Below, piece after piece: positions 1 through 12,860 of a DNA stretch of 64,000 nucleotides; the first letter of the stretch is position 1, and every line of letters starts with the position of its first letter. This stretch comes from Diprion similis. Taxonomy: Eukaryota; Arthropoda; Insecta; Hymenoptera; Diprionidae. Below the pieces are notes generated by a model. The model was not told the DNA's origin. It made no database searches and worked only from the letters and a program-made list of their open reading frames with translations. Both the position numbers and the translations under genes were made by a program. The stretch is taken from assembly GCF_021155765.1 (NCBI RefSeq), contig NC_060117.1:5608001-5672000 (forward strand), written 5' to 3'.

Positions 1-282
1 AGAAAACTGTACGTAACGAGAAATAACAAAAAACTACTCAGCTATATTCTTAAAGATAACGAATAAACTATCTAATATTTTTATATGTACATTTTCACCT
101 GGTATGCTACAAAAAAATTACAGGAACTTGTCATTATTCGCAATTTTATAGTCAAAGTCCAGTTTTTTTTCTAACTTCACAAATGTTAAATTTCGAAGAT
201 GTCTTGTCTAACGAAGAGACGTTGGAACATGTTAATTTTCAACCTTCTAAATTTAGAATATCCTAAGCCTGATCACAGAAAG
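1..282. other. 3' flank of the Ig-domain gene
   Basis: This AT-rich stretch lies downstream of the minus-strand Ig gene and probably holds its 3' UTR. I see no clear AATAAA on the minus strand before the window edge, so the transcript end may lie outside the window. No coding potential is apparent. Confidence 0.4.
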
Positions 283-1643
283 TCAATTTACAAACGGTAC
301 ATTTTGTTTGTTCCGGGGTTTGTGATACAGATAGCAAAGCCAAGCAGAAGCAGGTACCAACGCTAAACAGGCAGGTATTAAAAAAAGACTGGAAAATTTA
401 AATCCCACCCACTGCTCGACCTTTCCTGTGTTGTTAACGGAACTCGGACTGAAAGGCAGATAGACTTTCAACTGAGCCTCTTGCATTGTCCAACCTTTGT
501 AATTGATTGCAATACATGCGTAATAACCGGAATCGTCCAAACTGAGCTGATCAAAACTAAGCTTGGATAAGTACAATTGATTACCAAGGTGTATCTGATT
601 GCTGGGCAACATTTTCCACCCGGCATCTCTGTAGATGATTACATCTTCTTCTCTTGTGCTCGGTGCCGTGTTAAGTTTTCGAAACCATACGATGTTGGGT
701 TGTACACTAGATGTCACTCTGCATTGAAGAGAGATTTTCTGATCTCTGCCGTAATAAGCGACGCTCACGTTAAACGGGCCTTCTACGATATTCGGCGCGT
801 GAACTGTCCCATCTTTGAAAAAAAATTTTAAAAAAGGAATGTAAGGAAAGTTCAAACCACGAACTATCGCACTTCTCTTACCTATTATTTCCAACTGAAA
901 CATCCTCAGTACCTTTAAAGTACCGTCATTTCTAATGGTACTACATTTGTACAAGCCGCTATCTTCTTCCGCCGGTGTATCTAAAATCAATTCGTCAAGC
1001 TGGCTTTGACTCTGCACGACTTGCCATTCTGTGTCGATGGTTAGACTGCTCCTCAGAATCTTGCACGATTGTTGATTATATCCTGGACCACACGGCTGTG
1101 CAAACGACCATGATACATACAATCGATTTGTGGTAATGAATAAACGAACCGCCTGGGCAGACGATTCGATAATCATAGATTATTATTAATTTACCAAAAA
1201 GTGCCACTGATATTGACGATGTGCGGAATGATGGGACATTGGATGACATCTCAAATTAAGAGTTTTCCCAGCCCAAACGCGGACGATTCCACCTTTTGCA
1301 TTATTATTGTTGATGTTTATGATTTTCTCAGTCTCAGTGCCCAACACCTCCAGTTCCTTATGACCCTCTGCGTCGGACCAGTATGTCAGTAATGGCCAGA
1401 CTGAAATGGCAAAAGTTTATATTCATAATTAGTTGTAAGAAATAGCTCAGTGTCGGAGCTAAACTTTGTATTTCTTGAAATGGCATATAGAGTAGAGAAA
1501 TAAGCTTAATTATCAGCGATTGGCATGCGTCATTAGTAAAAGCTCTCCATTAACTCACTGGGGAAAACAGGTTCTTGATGAATTACAGTTAATGAAGAAA
1601 TGGTTAGACTCAGAACTATTAATATAATAGTACCGATGTGCAT
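283..1643 (-). CDS. Two-Ig-domain single-pass membrane protein, 4 exons
   Basis: Hand-built exons (minus strand): 1643-1559, 1400-1195, 1152-882 or 1095-882, and 812-283, giving 363 or 344 aa. The N-terminus MHIGTIILIVLSLTISSLTV is a good signal peptide; an in-frame ATG lies 28 codons upstream at 1727, but the signal peptide favours 1643. Ig domain 1 runs from a Cys in LNLRCHP, with a Trp 14 residues later (QYQW), to DSGLYKC. Ig domain 2 has ISLQC, IVWF and DSGYYAC. One hydrophobic segment (SLFLIPACLALVPASAWLCY) is followed by a short basic tail ending VPFVN, so there is no kinase or TIR domain. The overall plan resembles decoy-type FGFR-like or IL-1R-like receptors, but I do not recognise a specific orthologue. 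The exon 3/4 junction (GT at 881, AG at 813) restores EII-DGTV and removes 69 nt. A cell-surface binding or adhesion role is inference. Confidence 0.75.
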
Positions 1644-4009
1644 TTTTCTCCTCAAACCTACTTTTAACCATGAAGGTAACAACGATAGTCTGCTTAGATT
1701 TGCAAATTCAGTGACAGCACTGTGCACATTTTATTTGTCATTTTGCGTCTAGCAAATCTTAATCGTATTATTACTGCACTTTGTACTCGATGCTGTCTCC
1801 CGTAAATTTTATGAATTCGCTGTATAATGTTTTTATAGATATTGTGTCAATCGTACGATAGATCTTGCGATGTTCCGCACTTCACCTTATCTGCGTAAAA
1901 TGATGAAGTGATTATAATTCCAAGTATTATTATATAACAGTAATCGATACATAAGTATCTCAGCTAACGGATCGAGTTCATAAATCAATCATATCACCAG
2001 CGCACCACATTTCGCCGTTCCATCTCATTCCAACTTTACACTTTCTACAGGCAGTAGCAAATATTAAGGAAAATGAAAGTTGTACAATTTTTAAGAAAAG
2101 TTTACAACACATTAACGGATTATCTATAATTGATATATTGGGCAAACATTGTTTGTGTTTACATCTGTAGAGATCAATACATGTTATTATAACTGTTGTT
2201 AATCTCACATTATATTCTTGATTAATTTCAAATTTATGGAAAGACGTTAATTTAAGCTTCGTCAAACTTTTGGCAACTGTATTTATAACAGTTTTTACGG
2301 TCAAACTGATTCACTGTGCTTCAACAGTAATTGAGAATTTGGAGCACTGTGAAATCCTTCCACATATAACGCGCTACTGATATGGACAGATGGGAAGATG
2401 TGTAGACAAACACAGCCTGGTTGATAGATAATCATACACATGCTTGTATGTATGATATAGGTAGGTAGATATTGGCTAGTTACTGATATGAACAAAAATA
2501 CATCTCCAATAGATAAGGTACGCGTACCAGTAAGAATGTTGCGTGCATGTAGGCACACACATATACGCATGTCTTGTATTCATATTTTAAATCCATTTCC
2601 TTTAAAATCTGGTCATTCGAATCGGTCTGTTTATCTGTAGGTATGCCTCACTCATTGTACTACTCGATGATTGACACAATATCTATAGAAGACATTCCTA
2701 AAACATTCTCAACTCTTTTTTTTGGAATTTTTCCTGAAAGATTGAAACTTTAATGAATACCATTTTTGTTCAGATAGCTCTCGTGAATATCTTCACGAAG
2801 CTAGATCATATGCATTTTAATATATGCCGTTTCTGAACTCATATAGTCATATAAATTGTAATCTATTTTTCATAACCAGGCAAATCTCAATGTTATCGAA
2901 TAAAACCATATGGACAATGCTCTCTGCACAGAAACAAAATTAATATCGAGAGACAGTTTAAACAGCAATATTTCTGTCTTATTCATTCCCGATAGGAGTT
3001 TTGCATTACAGATATTGTTTCTGCAAAAGGGCATCCCATAGTTGCAGCTATAGAAATACGGGTAACATTAAATAATGCATATTACACATAGAAAAAACAC
3101 ATAAAGTTTATTGCAGTTTGTAGAATGATACAATGATTGTTTTATGAGATAAGTAAAAAGTTCTAGAATAAAATGCTATTATAATGCAATAATTTCTCGG
3201 CAAATGGTGTCCTTCTGCAACGTTTCATAGATCAGGTATATCGAATCATGTGCCTGTAAATCGTTTGCCTTCTGTGCCTTTTGAATTCTAAATATCAAAT
3301 ATCTGCACACATGTCATCAGCATCTTCATAGGACGGAACGTGTAGAAGTAGTTTTAAGATTTGCATACAAGATATATGAAATCATTCTTCAACTATCATT
3401 TATATTAAATAAAAATTTTCTTCTGCTGCCCAACTCAACAATACATTCGTTGCATTATCGAGAATCTAATGAACGATGTCCGCCACCTAGCGGGAAAATT
3501 GATATTCGAAATATTCTGAGAGCAAGATATACAAAATTCTGGTATATGGATATTATTTTTGCAACATTTTATTGACCTTAAGTAGTCTGAAAGCCTCAAG
3601 TTCACCTTACAAGCAGTATTATGAAACAGTTTTAATCTCTGTACAAAACTTTCAAGACTAGAAAAATTCGGTACTCTAATAATGACGTCACAATGAGACC
3701 AAAACGTGTGAAACGATATCCACGCGTATAAATAAACGAAGGCAAGGTGAAGGGCGGCAAGAAACCGTTGGACAAAAGCCAATTCGATCAGCCAATTACG
3801 AGTCTGGAATTGTTACGACCGTTTTTGTCCCGTATCCGAGTTGAAACGCGGGTCGAAAATCAGCCCAATTTCAAAATCCGAACATTTGCCTGTCCAGAAA
3901 CGAGAGATTAAGTTCGAGGCTAAAGTCCGATTCAAATTTACTGGAATAATCCGCGTGCTTCGAATTTCGAATTTATACATGGTTTCATTTGTTTCTCGAA
4001 TCTAGAAGA
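1644..4009. other. Divergent intergenic region, no gene seen
   Basis: About 2.4 kb of AT-rich sequence lies between the 5' ends of the Ig gene (minus) and importin-7 (plus). Short ORFs occur on both strands (for example 1978-2304 and 3435-3782, minus), but none shows a recognisable domain, splice context or codon bias, so I treat them as chance. Non-coding first exons of either gene could lie here. Confidence 0.5.
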
Positions 4010-4173
4010 GGGCGCCACAATCGGCGGCCATATTGTTGATGTATCACGTGACCAGGGAGCAGTGAGGTGAATGCGCCGGGTCACATTCGCCAGGCATTTA
4101 ACAGGAAAATTCACGTGTGTTATTGGAGATAAATTATTTTGTAGTAACCGCAGCTTGAAACCCCTTCGGCATA
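4010..4173 (+). promoter_or_regulatory. Probable importin-7 core promoter and 5' UTR
   Basis: Base composition rises just before the importin-7 ATG. The segment holds a YY1-like core on the minus strand (CAATATGGCCGCC, about 4023-4035) and an exact palindromic E-box TCACGTGA at 4044-4051. Both motifs are typical of broad housekeeping promoters. The transcription start is not visible directly; assignment to importin-7 rests on proximity. Confidence 0.45.
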
Positions 4174-7100
4174 ATGGATCCGAGAAAATTGACAGACTTG
4201 CTACGCGCCACGATAGACCCGGCCCAGCAGAAACAGGCCGAAGAACAACTCGCCCAGGTAGGAAATATGCTCGCGATGCAAATCCCGGTTGACTAGACAG
4301 CCGCGCGGACATGTGGCTTCGCACCGAGAGTGGCTGCCTCGCGGCTTTTAGCCAGCTCCAATCACCCCGCAACCACCTTTTGGCCGTCCCTTTCAAACCT
4401 GGGAAACCATCGAACGCTGCAATGAAATCGAACATTGGCTCGAATTCAGTTTTTCTCCCTTAATGCCATGTCACGTCTGGCACCGAATTGGCATGCGCGA
4501 AATCCAACGATAATAATACCGACCTTCTCGGTTACTTGCAAGCACATGTTTAGCTTTGTCTGCTGCACACTTTTCGATCCATTTCTTTTTGCAGAGAAGG
4601 CAAAAAATTTCTTATCACGATTTAAGAAAATTGAGGAAATTTGAATGATTATGTTGTTTTTTTTTTTTTTGTTTTTTTTTTGTGCAATGTAATCCGACAC
4701 ATTCAATATTTTTTACTTTAATCTAACATACTTTACTTTCAGATACATAAAATCATCGGCTTCGCTCCGAGTCTTCTTCAAGTCGTCATGTCTGCCGAGG
4801 TCGACATGCCCGTCAGACAGGCTGGTAAGCGTAACGACAAATCCACATTTTCAATATCGAGCTTTTCTGAATCGGACTGCTCACACAATGTGGCGACTAA
4901 ATTGAGAAACCAACAATCATCAGGGCTACGTTTAGGCATCGCTAAGTTAGGAAAAAGTTATAAATCATGCTCGAATAGAAGGGAAATGCACTTTTTCCTG
5001 TCAATCATTTTTGAGCTTTTATATGGAATCGTTCTTCAATAATTTTGAAACGACACAGAATACCATTTTATTCTACAATACTTGGGAACTGAAAGAATTT
5101 CATTTCTCAATTTGTGCAAAGTTGGATGATATTTTTTCAACTTTGTCGAAGAGATTCCAAGAAGAATATAGTTTTGGCCAGAAACTGGTGAAGAATTTAA
5201 TTTTAACTAATTCATTGTCACTCTGTATTGTCACTGGCATTGATTCAAATATTTACAGGCTTTGAAGTTGAATCTTAATTTCTTTAATCTATTACCGACT
5301 CTCTCACTCTGTCGTGTAACGTGAAATGGTCATATTTAAGAATTGAACGCTGCACCCAAAGCTGTAAACTTCAAACCAAAATCCTTGAACCATATCCATC
5401 GATTCACAATTAGCTGAATTACACATCATCACTACATATTAATAAATCTACCTAATTCAACGAGAATACGGCTACATTGATTACAAAAGCATTTCTTGTT
5501 TTCTTCATCACTTTAAAATTTTGCTGGTAGTTGCAAAATGCACATTAGATGGAAAAATGGTCCAATTATGCACGCATTCTGTGCCTTTCTTTCGCCATTT
5601 TACAATTTTTCGTTCCAATGTCTTTACAAAGTAACAGATCAATGACTGAACTGTCTTACTAAACCACCATATATCCATTTTACTGTGTATTTATTTATTT
5701 CATTGATGTTAAAGAACTTTCAATCCAACTGTATGCTCTGAGTAACTGCAATGAATTTTGAATCTCACTTTTTGTCACCTCCGTAAGTCCGAATTACACT
5801 CGAATTGTAAGTTTTAATAAACCTTTCAATTTTATAGGTGTTATATATTTGAAAAATTTGATTACAACAAATTGGGCTGAACGTGAGGTTGAAGTTGGAG
5901 CTCCTGTGCCATTTAGTATACATGAACAAGATCGTGCTATGATACGAGATGCTGTAGTAGACGCTGTGGTACACGCGCCAGAGTTGATAAGGCTAGTTGA
6001 ATCGTTTATCGAATTGCACTTTTCTCTCTTATCGTCGTCGATTCATCACACAAATTATCATCTCTTTTAATACAGAGTTCAGTTAGCTGTCTGCATAAGC
6101 AATATAGTTAAACATGACTTTCCCGGACGGTGGACACAAATCGTCGACAAGATTACGATATATCTTCAAAATCCAGATGCCTCGTGTTGGCCCGGAGTAC
6201 TTCTCGCACTTTATCAGCTCGTCAAGAATTTCGAGTGAGTTACTCCAATTAATTATTCGGTCAACTTTATTCATGTATTTTCGTTTTTTGTCTCAACACG
6301 AACATCAGACTCGGAATTTATCTTTGTAACGAATACCGTGATACATTATTTTACATATTCTTTTTCGTTTTTATTCCTTGCAGATATAAAAAGGCAGAAG
6401 AAAGGGGCCCCCTCAACGAAGCGATGAATCTGTTATTTCCCATGATTTACCAACTGATATTACGACTGTTACCCGATCCCTCGGAACAATCGGTTCTTTT
6501 GCAGAAACAAATACTCAAAATATATTTTGCACTTACACAGGTAATTATATATTCCAATTATGATATTCTTCTCAAAGGGGGGGGGGGGGGGTTACACTTT
6601 CGAAAAATCAAATTTTTCCATTTTTTTTGTCTCATCTTATTGTTAAACATTCCAAGAATATATTCTCAAAATTTTAAATCGATTTGAGCAAATCTCTTGA
6701 AGGGGGTGGGGGGGTGGGGGGGGGTAAGGGTTTCAGCGAAAAAAAAAAAAAAACACTTTTTTTGTGAATTTTTTTTGAAAGTATGGATTGAGCAAATTTA
6801 TTGAAACCTTTTGTACATTATTAAGCATACTTTTAACAATATCCTGTAATTTTTTTATGCAGAAATATTGCAAAACAAGCCGGTGACAGAGCTTTTTTTC
6901 TTCACTTTTTTAGCTCAATAAACTTTAAACGCGTTTTTCTCAAAACTACTTTTTCAAAGTCCGTGTTCACTGCCATTTACAAACTACTTGACAGATTCGT
7001 TCCAAACTTGGTACACATTTTCTACATATAAAATACCTCCCCCCAACGTTTAGTTAAAATTTTTTTTCAACATTAAGGGGGTTTCCCACCCACAAAATGT

Positions 7101-10100
7101 CGGAATTTTTCGTGGAAAATAGCAGTTTACACTTTAGATGGCCACGAAAAATTTTGAAATGAAAAAAAAAAATAATCGTAGAACGTTGGGGGGAGGATTT
7201 GATAATACTTTGACTAAATTTTAATGGTTTTTGAATTCAGATAATTTCCGACCGAGATATAGTGAACACTGCAAATAGTTTTTTCTCTAAGACGTTCTGA
7301 GGCAAGCTCTGTCACCGGCTTGTTTTGCAATATTTCTGCATGAAAAAATTACAGAATATTGTTAAAAGTATGCTTAATAATGTACAAAAGGTTTCAATGA
7401 ATTTGCTCAATCCATACTTTCAAAAAAATATTCACAAAAAAAGTGGTTTTTTTTTTTACGCTGAAACCCCCCCCAACAGACTTGGGATTTTTTTTTTTCA
7501 AACCTTGGCTCGTACTCAGTGAAATATCATATGCAGTAAATGATACGTAGTTTTTCTGAATACACCTGATATATAAATTTTCTTCACAGTATTCACTTCC
7601 GCTGGATCTGATTTCGAAAGAAGTATTCTCTCAGTGGATGGACGTTGTACGTCAGGTTGCCGATAGACCTGTTCCCCTAGAAGACAAGCATCTAGAATTA
7701 TTTGATGACGAACGTGCCGAGTTGCCGTGGTGGAAATGTAAAAAATGGGCGCTGCACATACTTCACAGGATGTTCGAAAGGTGCGTTGTAATTTAGGTAA
7801 CCAGATAAGGCCTCTCGAACATACGATTGATGGCATCTTGTTCTTTTCTCTTTCGCAGATATGGCAGTCCAGGAAATGTAGTCGTAGAATATAAAGAATT
7901 CTCCGAATGGTATTTGCAGACCTTCAGTGCAGGTATTCTGGAGGTTCTACTGAAAATCTTGGATCAGTATCGAAGAAAGATTTGGGTTTGTCCCAGAGTC
8001 TTGCAACAGTCGATAAACTACATAAATCAGGGGTCAGTTGACACTCTTTGATACCAAATCTCGTTCGCTCCCTTTTTGCTATAAAACCGTTTTCATTATT
8101 CACCTCAACATTTGTGAATTTATTTTTATTGTTACAATTGGCTGACATGTCTACCAATCATGCAGAGTGAGTCATGCGTATTCGTGGAAATTCTTGAAGC
8201 CGCACATGTTTGAGATTATTCGTGACGTGCTGTTTCCAATTCTGTCACATTCTGCGGCCGACGAAGACCTCTGGAAGACCGATCCTCACGAATATATTCG
8301 AGTTAAATTCGGTGAGTAAATCTGTTGTTTTATGATTTTTTGAAAATTCTGCATCGATTCTAATTTCACGCCTTTTTATTTTTCTATTCACAGACATTTT
8401 TGAGGATTTTGTTTCGCCTGTAACTGCCGCTCAAACGTTGTTACACTCTGCGTGTAAAAAGCGGAAAAACATGTTACCGAAAACAATGCAATTTATTATG
8501 GAAGTTTTGACCAGTCCCATCGCTGATCCTAGACAAAAAGATGGAGCCCTTCATATGGTACGGAAAATAAAGAGCTTCCAAAAATAGCTTAGTAATGAAA
8601 CTCTTCATAGTCGGATTGCCAGATTATATGGGAAGTTATTAGGGGGGGGGGGGGGGGGTAAGGGTTTCAGCGTAAAAAGAACACTTTTATGTGAATTTTT
8701 TTTGAAAGTATGGATTGAGCAAATTTATTGAAACCTTTTGTACATTATTAAGCATACTTTTAACGATATTCTGTAATTTTTTCATGCAGAAATATTGCAA
8801 AACAAGCCGGTGACAGAGCTTGCCCCAGAACGTCTTAGAAAAAAAACCATTTGCGGTGTTCACTATATCTCGGGCGAAAATTATCTGAATTCAAAAACCA
8901 TTAAAATTTATTCAAAGTATTATCAAATCCTCCCCCCATCGTTCTACGATTATTTTTTTTTTTCATTTAAAAATGTTTGGTGGCCATCTAAAGTGTAAAC
9001 TGCTATTTTCCACGAAAAAATCCGCCATTTTGTGGGTGGGAAGCCCCCTTAATGTTAAAAAAAAAATTTTAACTAAACGTTGGGGGGAGGTATTTTATAT
9101 GTAGAAAATGTATACCAAGTTTGAAATGAATCGGTCAAGTAGTTTGTAAATGGCAGTGAACACGGACTTTGAAAAAGTAGTTTTGAGAAAAACGCGTTTA
9201 AAGTTTATTGAGCTAAAAAAGTGAAGAAAAAAAGCTTTTTCACCGGCTTGTTTTGCAATATTTCTGCATGAAAAAATTACAGGACAGGATTCAAAAAAAT
9301 TCACAAAAAAAGTGGTTTTTTTTTTACGCTGAAGCCCTTACCCCCCCCCCCCCCCCCCCCCCGGCAAGAGTTTTGCTCAGATCGATTTAAAATTTTGAGA
9401 ATATATTCTTGAAATGTTTAACAATAAGATAAGACAAAAAAAAATCGATTTTTCGAAAGTGTAAACCCTTACCCCCTCCTTAACGAACGTTAAATTTTAG
9501 GCTGGAACTTTGGCGGACGTGTTGTTGAAGAAGAAAATATTCAAAGAAGAAATGGACAAATTACTTATGCAGTATGTGTTCCCAGAATTCGCGAGTCCGC
9601 ACGGTCATATGAGAGCGAGGGTAAGATTATTTTTGTCAAACATGAATTAGACTGTGCATTTTATTATACTTTGATCATGTGGATTTTAACGGATTAAAAA
9701 ACGAATCTCGCTAAGTGGTTTGCTTCACAAACGACTAGCTGAATAATTTTCATCATTTCAAAACTGTTAATGAAATTCTTGTTTCCAGGCCTGTTGGTTC
9801 CTCCATCACTTCTCTGAGATCAAGTTCAAGCAAGAAGCAGTTCTGATGGAAGCTATTAGATTGACGACAAACGCGCTTCTGCACGATCAGGACTTGCCGG
9901 TTAAAGTTGAGGCTGCAATCGCCTTGCAGATGCTACTTTCGGCACAGGATAAAGCGCAGAAGTACATCGAACCGCTGATCAAGCAAATTACTTTGGAACT
10001 TTTAACAATTATCAGGGAAACTGAGAACGACGACTTGACCAGCGTGATGCAAAAGATAGTTTACACGTACACGGAACAGCTGATGCCCATCGCCGTTGAA

Positions 10101-12788
10101 ATCTGTCAGCATTTGGTGAGCGGATCAAATTTCATTGTCTTGAAATTCGATTCGGCTGTGTTAACGTTGCAAAGAATTAATTTTTTCTTAGGCCACCACG
10201 TTCAGTCGAGTGCTGGAGACTGATGAGGGTAGCGACGAAAAGGCTATAACAGCAATGGGTCTTCTAAATACGATTGAAACACTGCTCACTGTTATGGAGG
10301 ATCAACCGAATATAATGGCTCAGTTACAACCGACTGTATTACAAGTAGTGGCTCATATTTTTGGACAGAGCGTTATGGGTGCGTAATCTACAGAAGACGA
10401 TATTCGGTGAACTTGAAAGAGAGATCAGTTTCAAATTTTCCCTGCGTCATAAAAACTACACCCGTTATCTGACGGTACATTGATGTAATTATTTCAATTA
10501 CTTATGAATTTCGATTCTCATTTACAGAGTTTTACGAAGAAGCCTTGTCGTTGGTTTATGATTTGACTGGTAAAACTATTTCGGAGGATATGTGGAAAGT
10601 TCTCGAACTTATTTATCAGCTGTTCCAAAAGGACGGTTTTGATTACTTCACAGACATGATGCCGACGCTTCATAATTACATCACCGTAGACACACCGGCC
10701 TTTCTTTCAAACGAAAATCACATATTAGCCATGTTCAACATGTGTAAAGCTGTAAGTATTCGATATCATAAAATGTGAATGGACGAAACCTGTGTGATTC
10801 CTATTGTCGTGAAATGCAAAATTTCACAGCAATCGGTATAATGATAAAGTTTGTGTCGGTCACGTTTGTGCTTAAAACACGACCAACGATGTCAATTTGC
10901 AAAAACAATTAATACAGAAGTTGTGACATTACTTTTTTAAAGGTTTTAACTGGCGACGCTGGCGAGGATCCCGAATGCCACGCTGCTAAACTCTTAGAAG
11001 TTATTATTTTGCAATGCAAAGGTCACATCGATCAGGTGCGTTTTCCCACGTAAGAATGAAAAATAAAATTAAAAATCGTTATTACGACATCTCATCGACG
11101 AAGAAGTATTTCTTCCATTCTTTAATTTCTCTAATAACATCTGTCTGTAGGAGCGTGCAGTTTTGATATTTTTATTACCTTGCGCAGCATCATTTGACAC
11201 ATCTTATTTCACAGTGTATACCATCACTGGTACAATTGGTCTTGGAACGTTTGACTAGAGAAGTGAAGACGTCAGAGCTGCGCACAATGTGTCTTCAGGT
11301 AGTTATTGCCGCGCTTTATTACAACCCGGCTTTGTGCATCGAAGTTATGGACAGACTTCAGAGCAGTGTTGGACAATCTACAGAACCGATAGCGTCACAT
11401 TTCATCAAGCAATGGATACACGATACCGATTGTTTTCTCGGGTATGTAGAATCACTTGCAAAATCGAGGGAAGAACGTTCAGTTTTTATTTATCTCCATA
11501 TTTCAGTCTGCACGATCGAAAACTTTGCGTTTTGGGAATGTGTACTTTGATTAGTATGGGACCCGCAAGACCGGCTGCAGTCAACGAATGCGCTCAACAA
11601 ATTATTCCATCGTTAATTCTTTTGTTCGACGGACTTAAGCGAGCCTATGCTGCTAAGGCTGCTGAATGCGATGACGAAGATAATGACGAGGAAGAAAGTG
11701 ATTTAGAAGAAGGTAAAAAAAGCTGATCGTCTATGAATATTACAATAATAAGAAGCAAAAATCTTGCTGCGCGGTTTAAGGTTTACAAGAAAATCGACAA
11801 ACTAGGTGATTGTAAAATTATTTATTCCTGCAGAAGTATTGTCCTCGGACGAAGATGATATTGACGACAGTGGTCAACAGTATCTTGAGAACTTGCAAGA
11901 GAAAGTAAGTAAGGCGTCGGGTCAGCATGGATTCAATATCACTGCCACGATACAAGATGGTCACGGAGATCATAGATCCGACGATGACGACGACGACGAT
12001 TCTGACTACGAAGCAAATGAGGAAACTGCTCTGGAGAGCTATACGACTCCATTAGATTCTGACGACACCAATCAAGATGAATATGTTTTCTTCAAGGAAA
12101 TCATGCAAAGTCAGTATATTTACTCGTTATAGGAAGAATCTAATTATTGGTAAACAAAACTCGTAAAGAACGTCACAATTTTTCGGTCGCATATTGAATT
12201 GATTATAGAATTATTACCCAAAATGTATTCGTCAAATGAAGTTCACCTTCCTCTTAGTGAAAAAAAAAAAACGAAACGGTATTGTTAAAATAACTTTACG
12301 TTGAGATAGAATAATGCTGGATTTGGAGGTAAGTATTTTTTGGAAAAAAGGGATAGAAAGCCTTTGTAGGCGAACATTTTTATAACGCCGCACATGTATT
12401 TGTGACAGATTCTAATTGCATTCATTCAATTGTGAATACGATTCGCATTTGAAAAAAAGAAAATTAACGTTAAGGAATATTCGAATACCATTTACTTGCA
12501 GACATCGAGGCTTCGGATCAACCTTGGTACAGAACACTTACCAGTCACTTGACATCCGAACAACACAAAGCATTGCAAGAAATAATTCTTCTTGCCGATC
12601 AACGTAAAGCAGCCCTGGAAAGTAAAAGAATTGAACAAAGTGGTGGTAAGTTTATTGTACAAAATTGTTTTAATTCGGTAATCAGGCGAATGGTATAAAA
12701 ACGTTCTTTGCTCGTTACAGGATACGCCTTCCACCAGCAGACTGTACCAACTTCGTTTAATTTTGGTGGAACCCCTTTGAGCCGATAA
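4174..12788 (+). CDS. IPO7: Importin-7 (Moleskin-type nuclear import receptor), complete
   Basis: Importin-beta family receptor that carries ribosomal proteins, histones and signalling cargo such as MAPK and SMADs into the nucleus with Ran (family knowledge). Exons: 4174-4257, 4743-4824, 5838-5991, 6076-6234, 6384-6540, 7590-7780, 7859-8032, 8166-8311, 8394-8557, 9501-9620, 9789-10115, 10192-10378, 10528-10751, 10943-11035, 11215-11441, 11507-11712, 11834-12109, 12502-12645, 12721-12788. Their sum is 3183 nt, or 1060 aa plus stop, close to human and fly lengths. The start [19 protein letters not shown] opens the importin-beta N-terminal domain (about residues 20-100). Conserved blocks include [39 protein letters not shown] and [11 protein letters not shown] long acidic stretch (exons 16-17) precedes the conserved C-terminus TSFNFGG. 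All introns are GT-AG except intron 3, which needs a GC donor at 5992. Introns 5 and 9 carry transposons. Confidence 0.97.
6576..7474 (+). mobile_element. Tourist/PIF-like MITE, copy 1 (importin-7 intron 5)
   Basis: A G-rich start (GGGG..TTACACTTTCG) is followed by an outer arm of about 130 bp. Then come two long inverted arms (about 6721-6895 and 7309-7474) meeting at GCCGGTGACAGAGCTT and its complement AAGCTCTGTCACCGGC, around a centre of about 410 bp. It has no coding capacity. The same structure recurs at 8642-9480 (inverted) and 25416-26267 (same orientation). Target duplications are not clear for this copy. Confidence 0.85.
8642..9480 (-). mobile_element. Tourist/PIF-like MITE, copy 2, inverted (importin-7 intron 9)
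   Basis: This is the same family as 6576-7474 but in reverse orientation: the outer arm ending GTGTAAACCCTTACCCCC is now on the right, and the centre reads as the complement of copies 1 and 3. The element is flanked by TTA on both sides (8639-8641 before the G run; 9480-9482 after), which fits the 3-bp TWA target of PIF/Harbinger elements. There is no ORF of interest. Confidence 0.85.
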
Positions 12789-12860
12789 GATATTCTAACG
12801 ATTTTATTCTAGAACGATAAGTAAATTTCAAAACAGAAAGAAAAATAAATCAATAAATAA
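12789..12860 (+). promoter_or_regulatory. Importin-7 3' UTR start with AATAAA signals
   Basis: Two AATAAA hexamers at 12844-12849 and 12853-12858, about 56-65 nt after the TAA stop, are plausible polyadenylation signals. Longer 3' UTR forms cannot be excluded because the following sequence is also rich in A/T signals. Confidence 0.55.

Noticed and set aside
1978-2304. 108-codon minus-strand ORF
   Set aside because: No recognisable domain or splice context; composition fits chance in AT-rich DNA.
3435-3782. 115-codon minus-strand ORF
   Set aside because: No domain, no conserved motif, and position within a divergent intergenic region.
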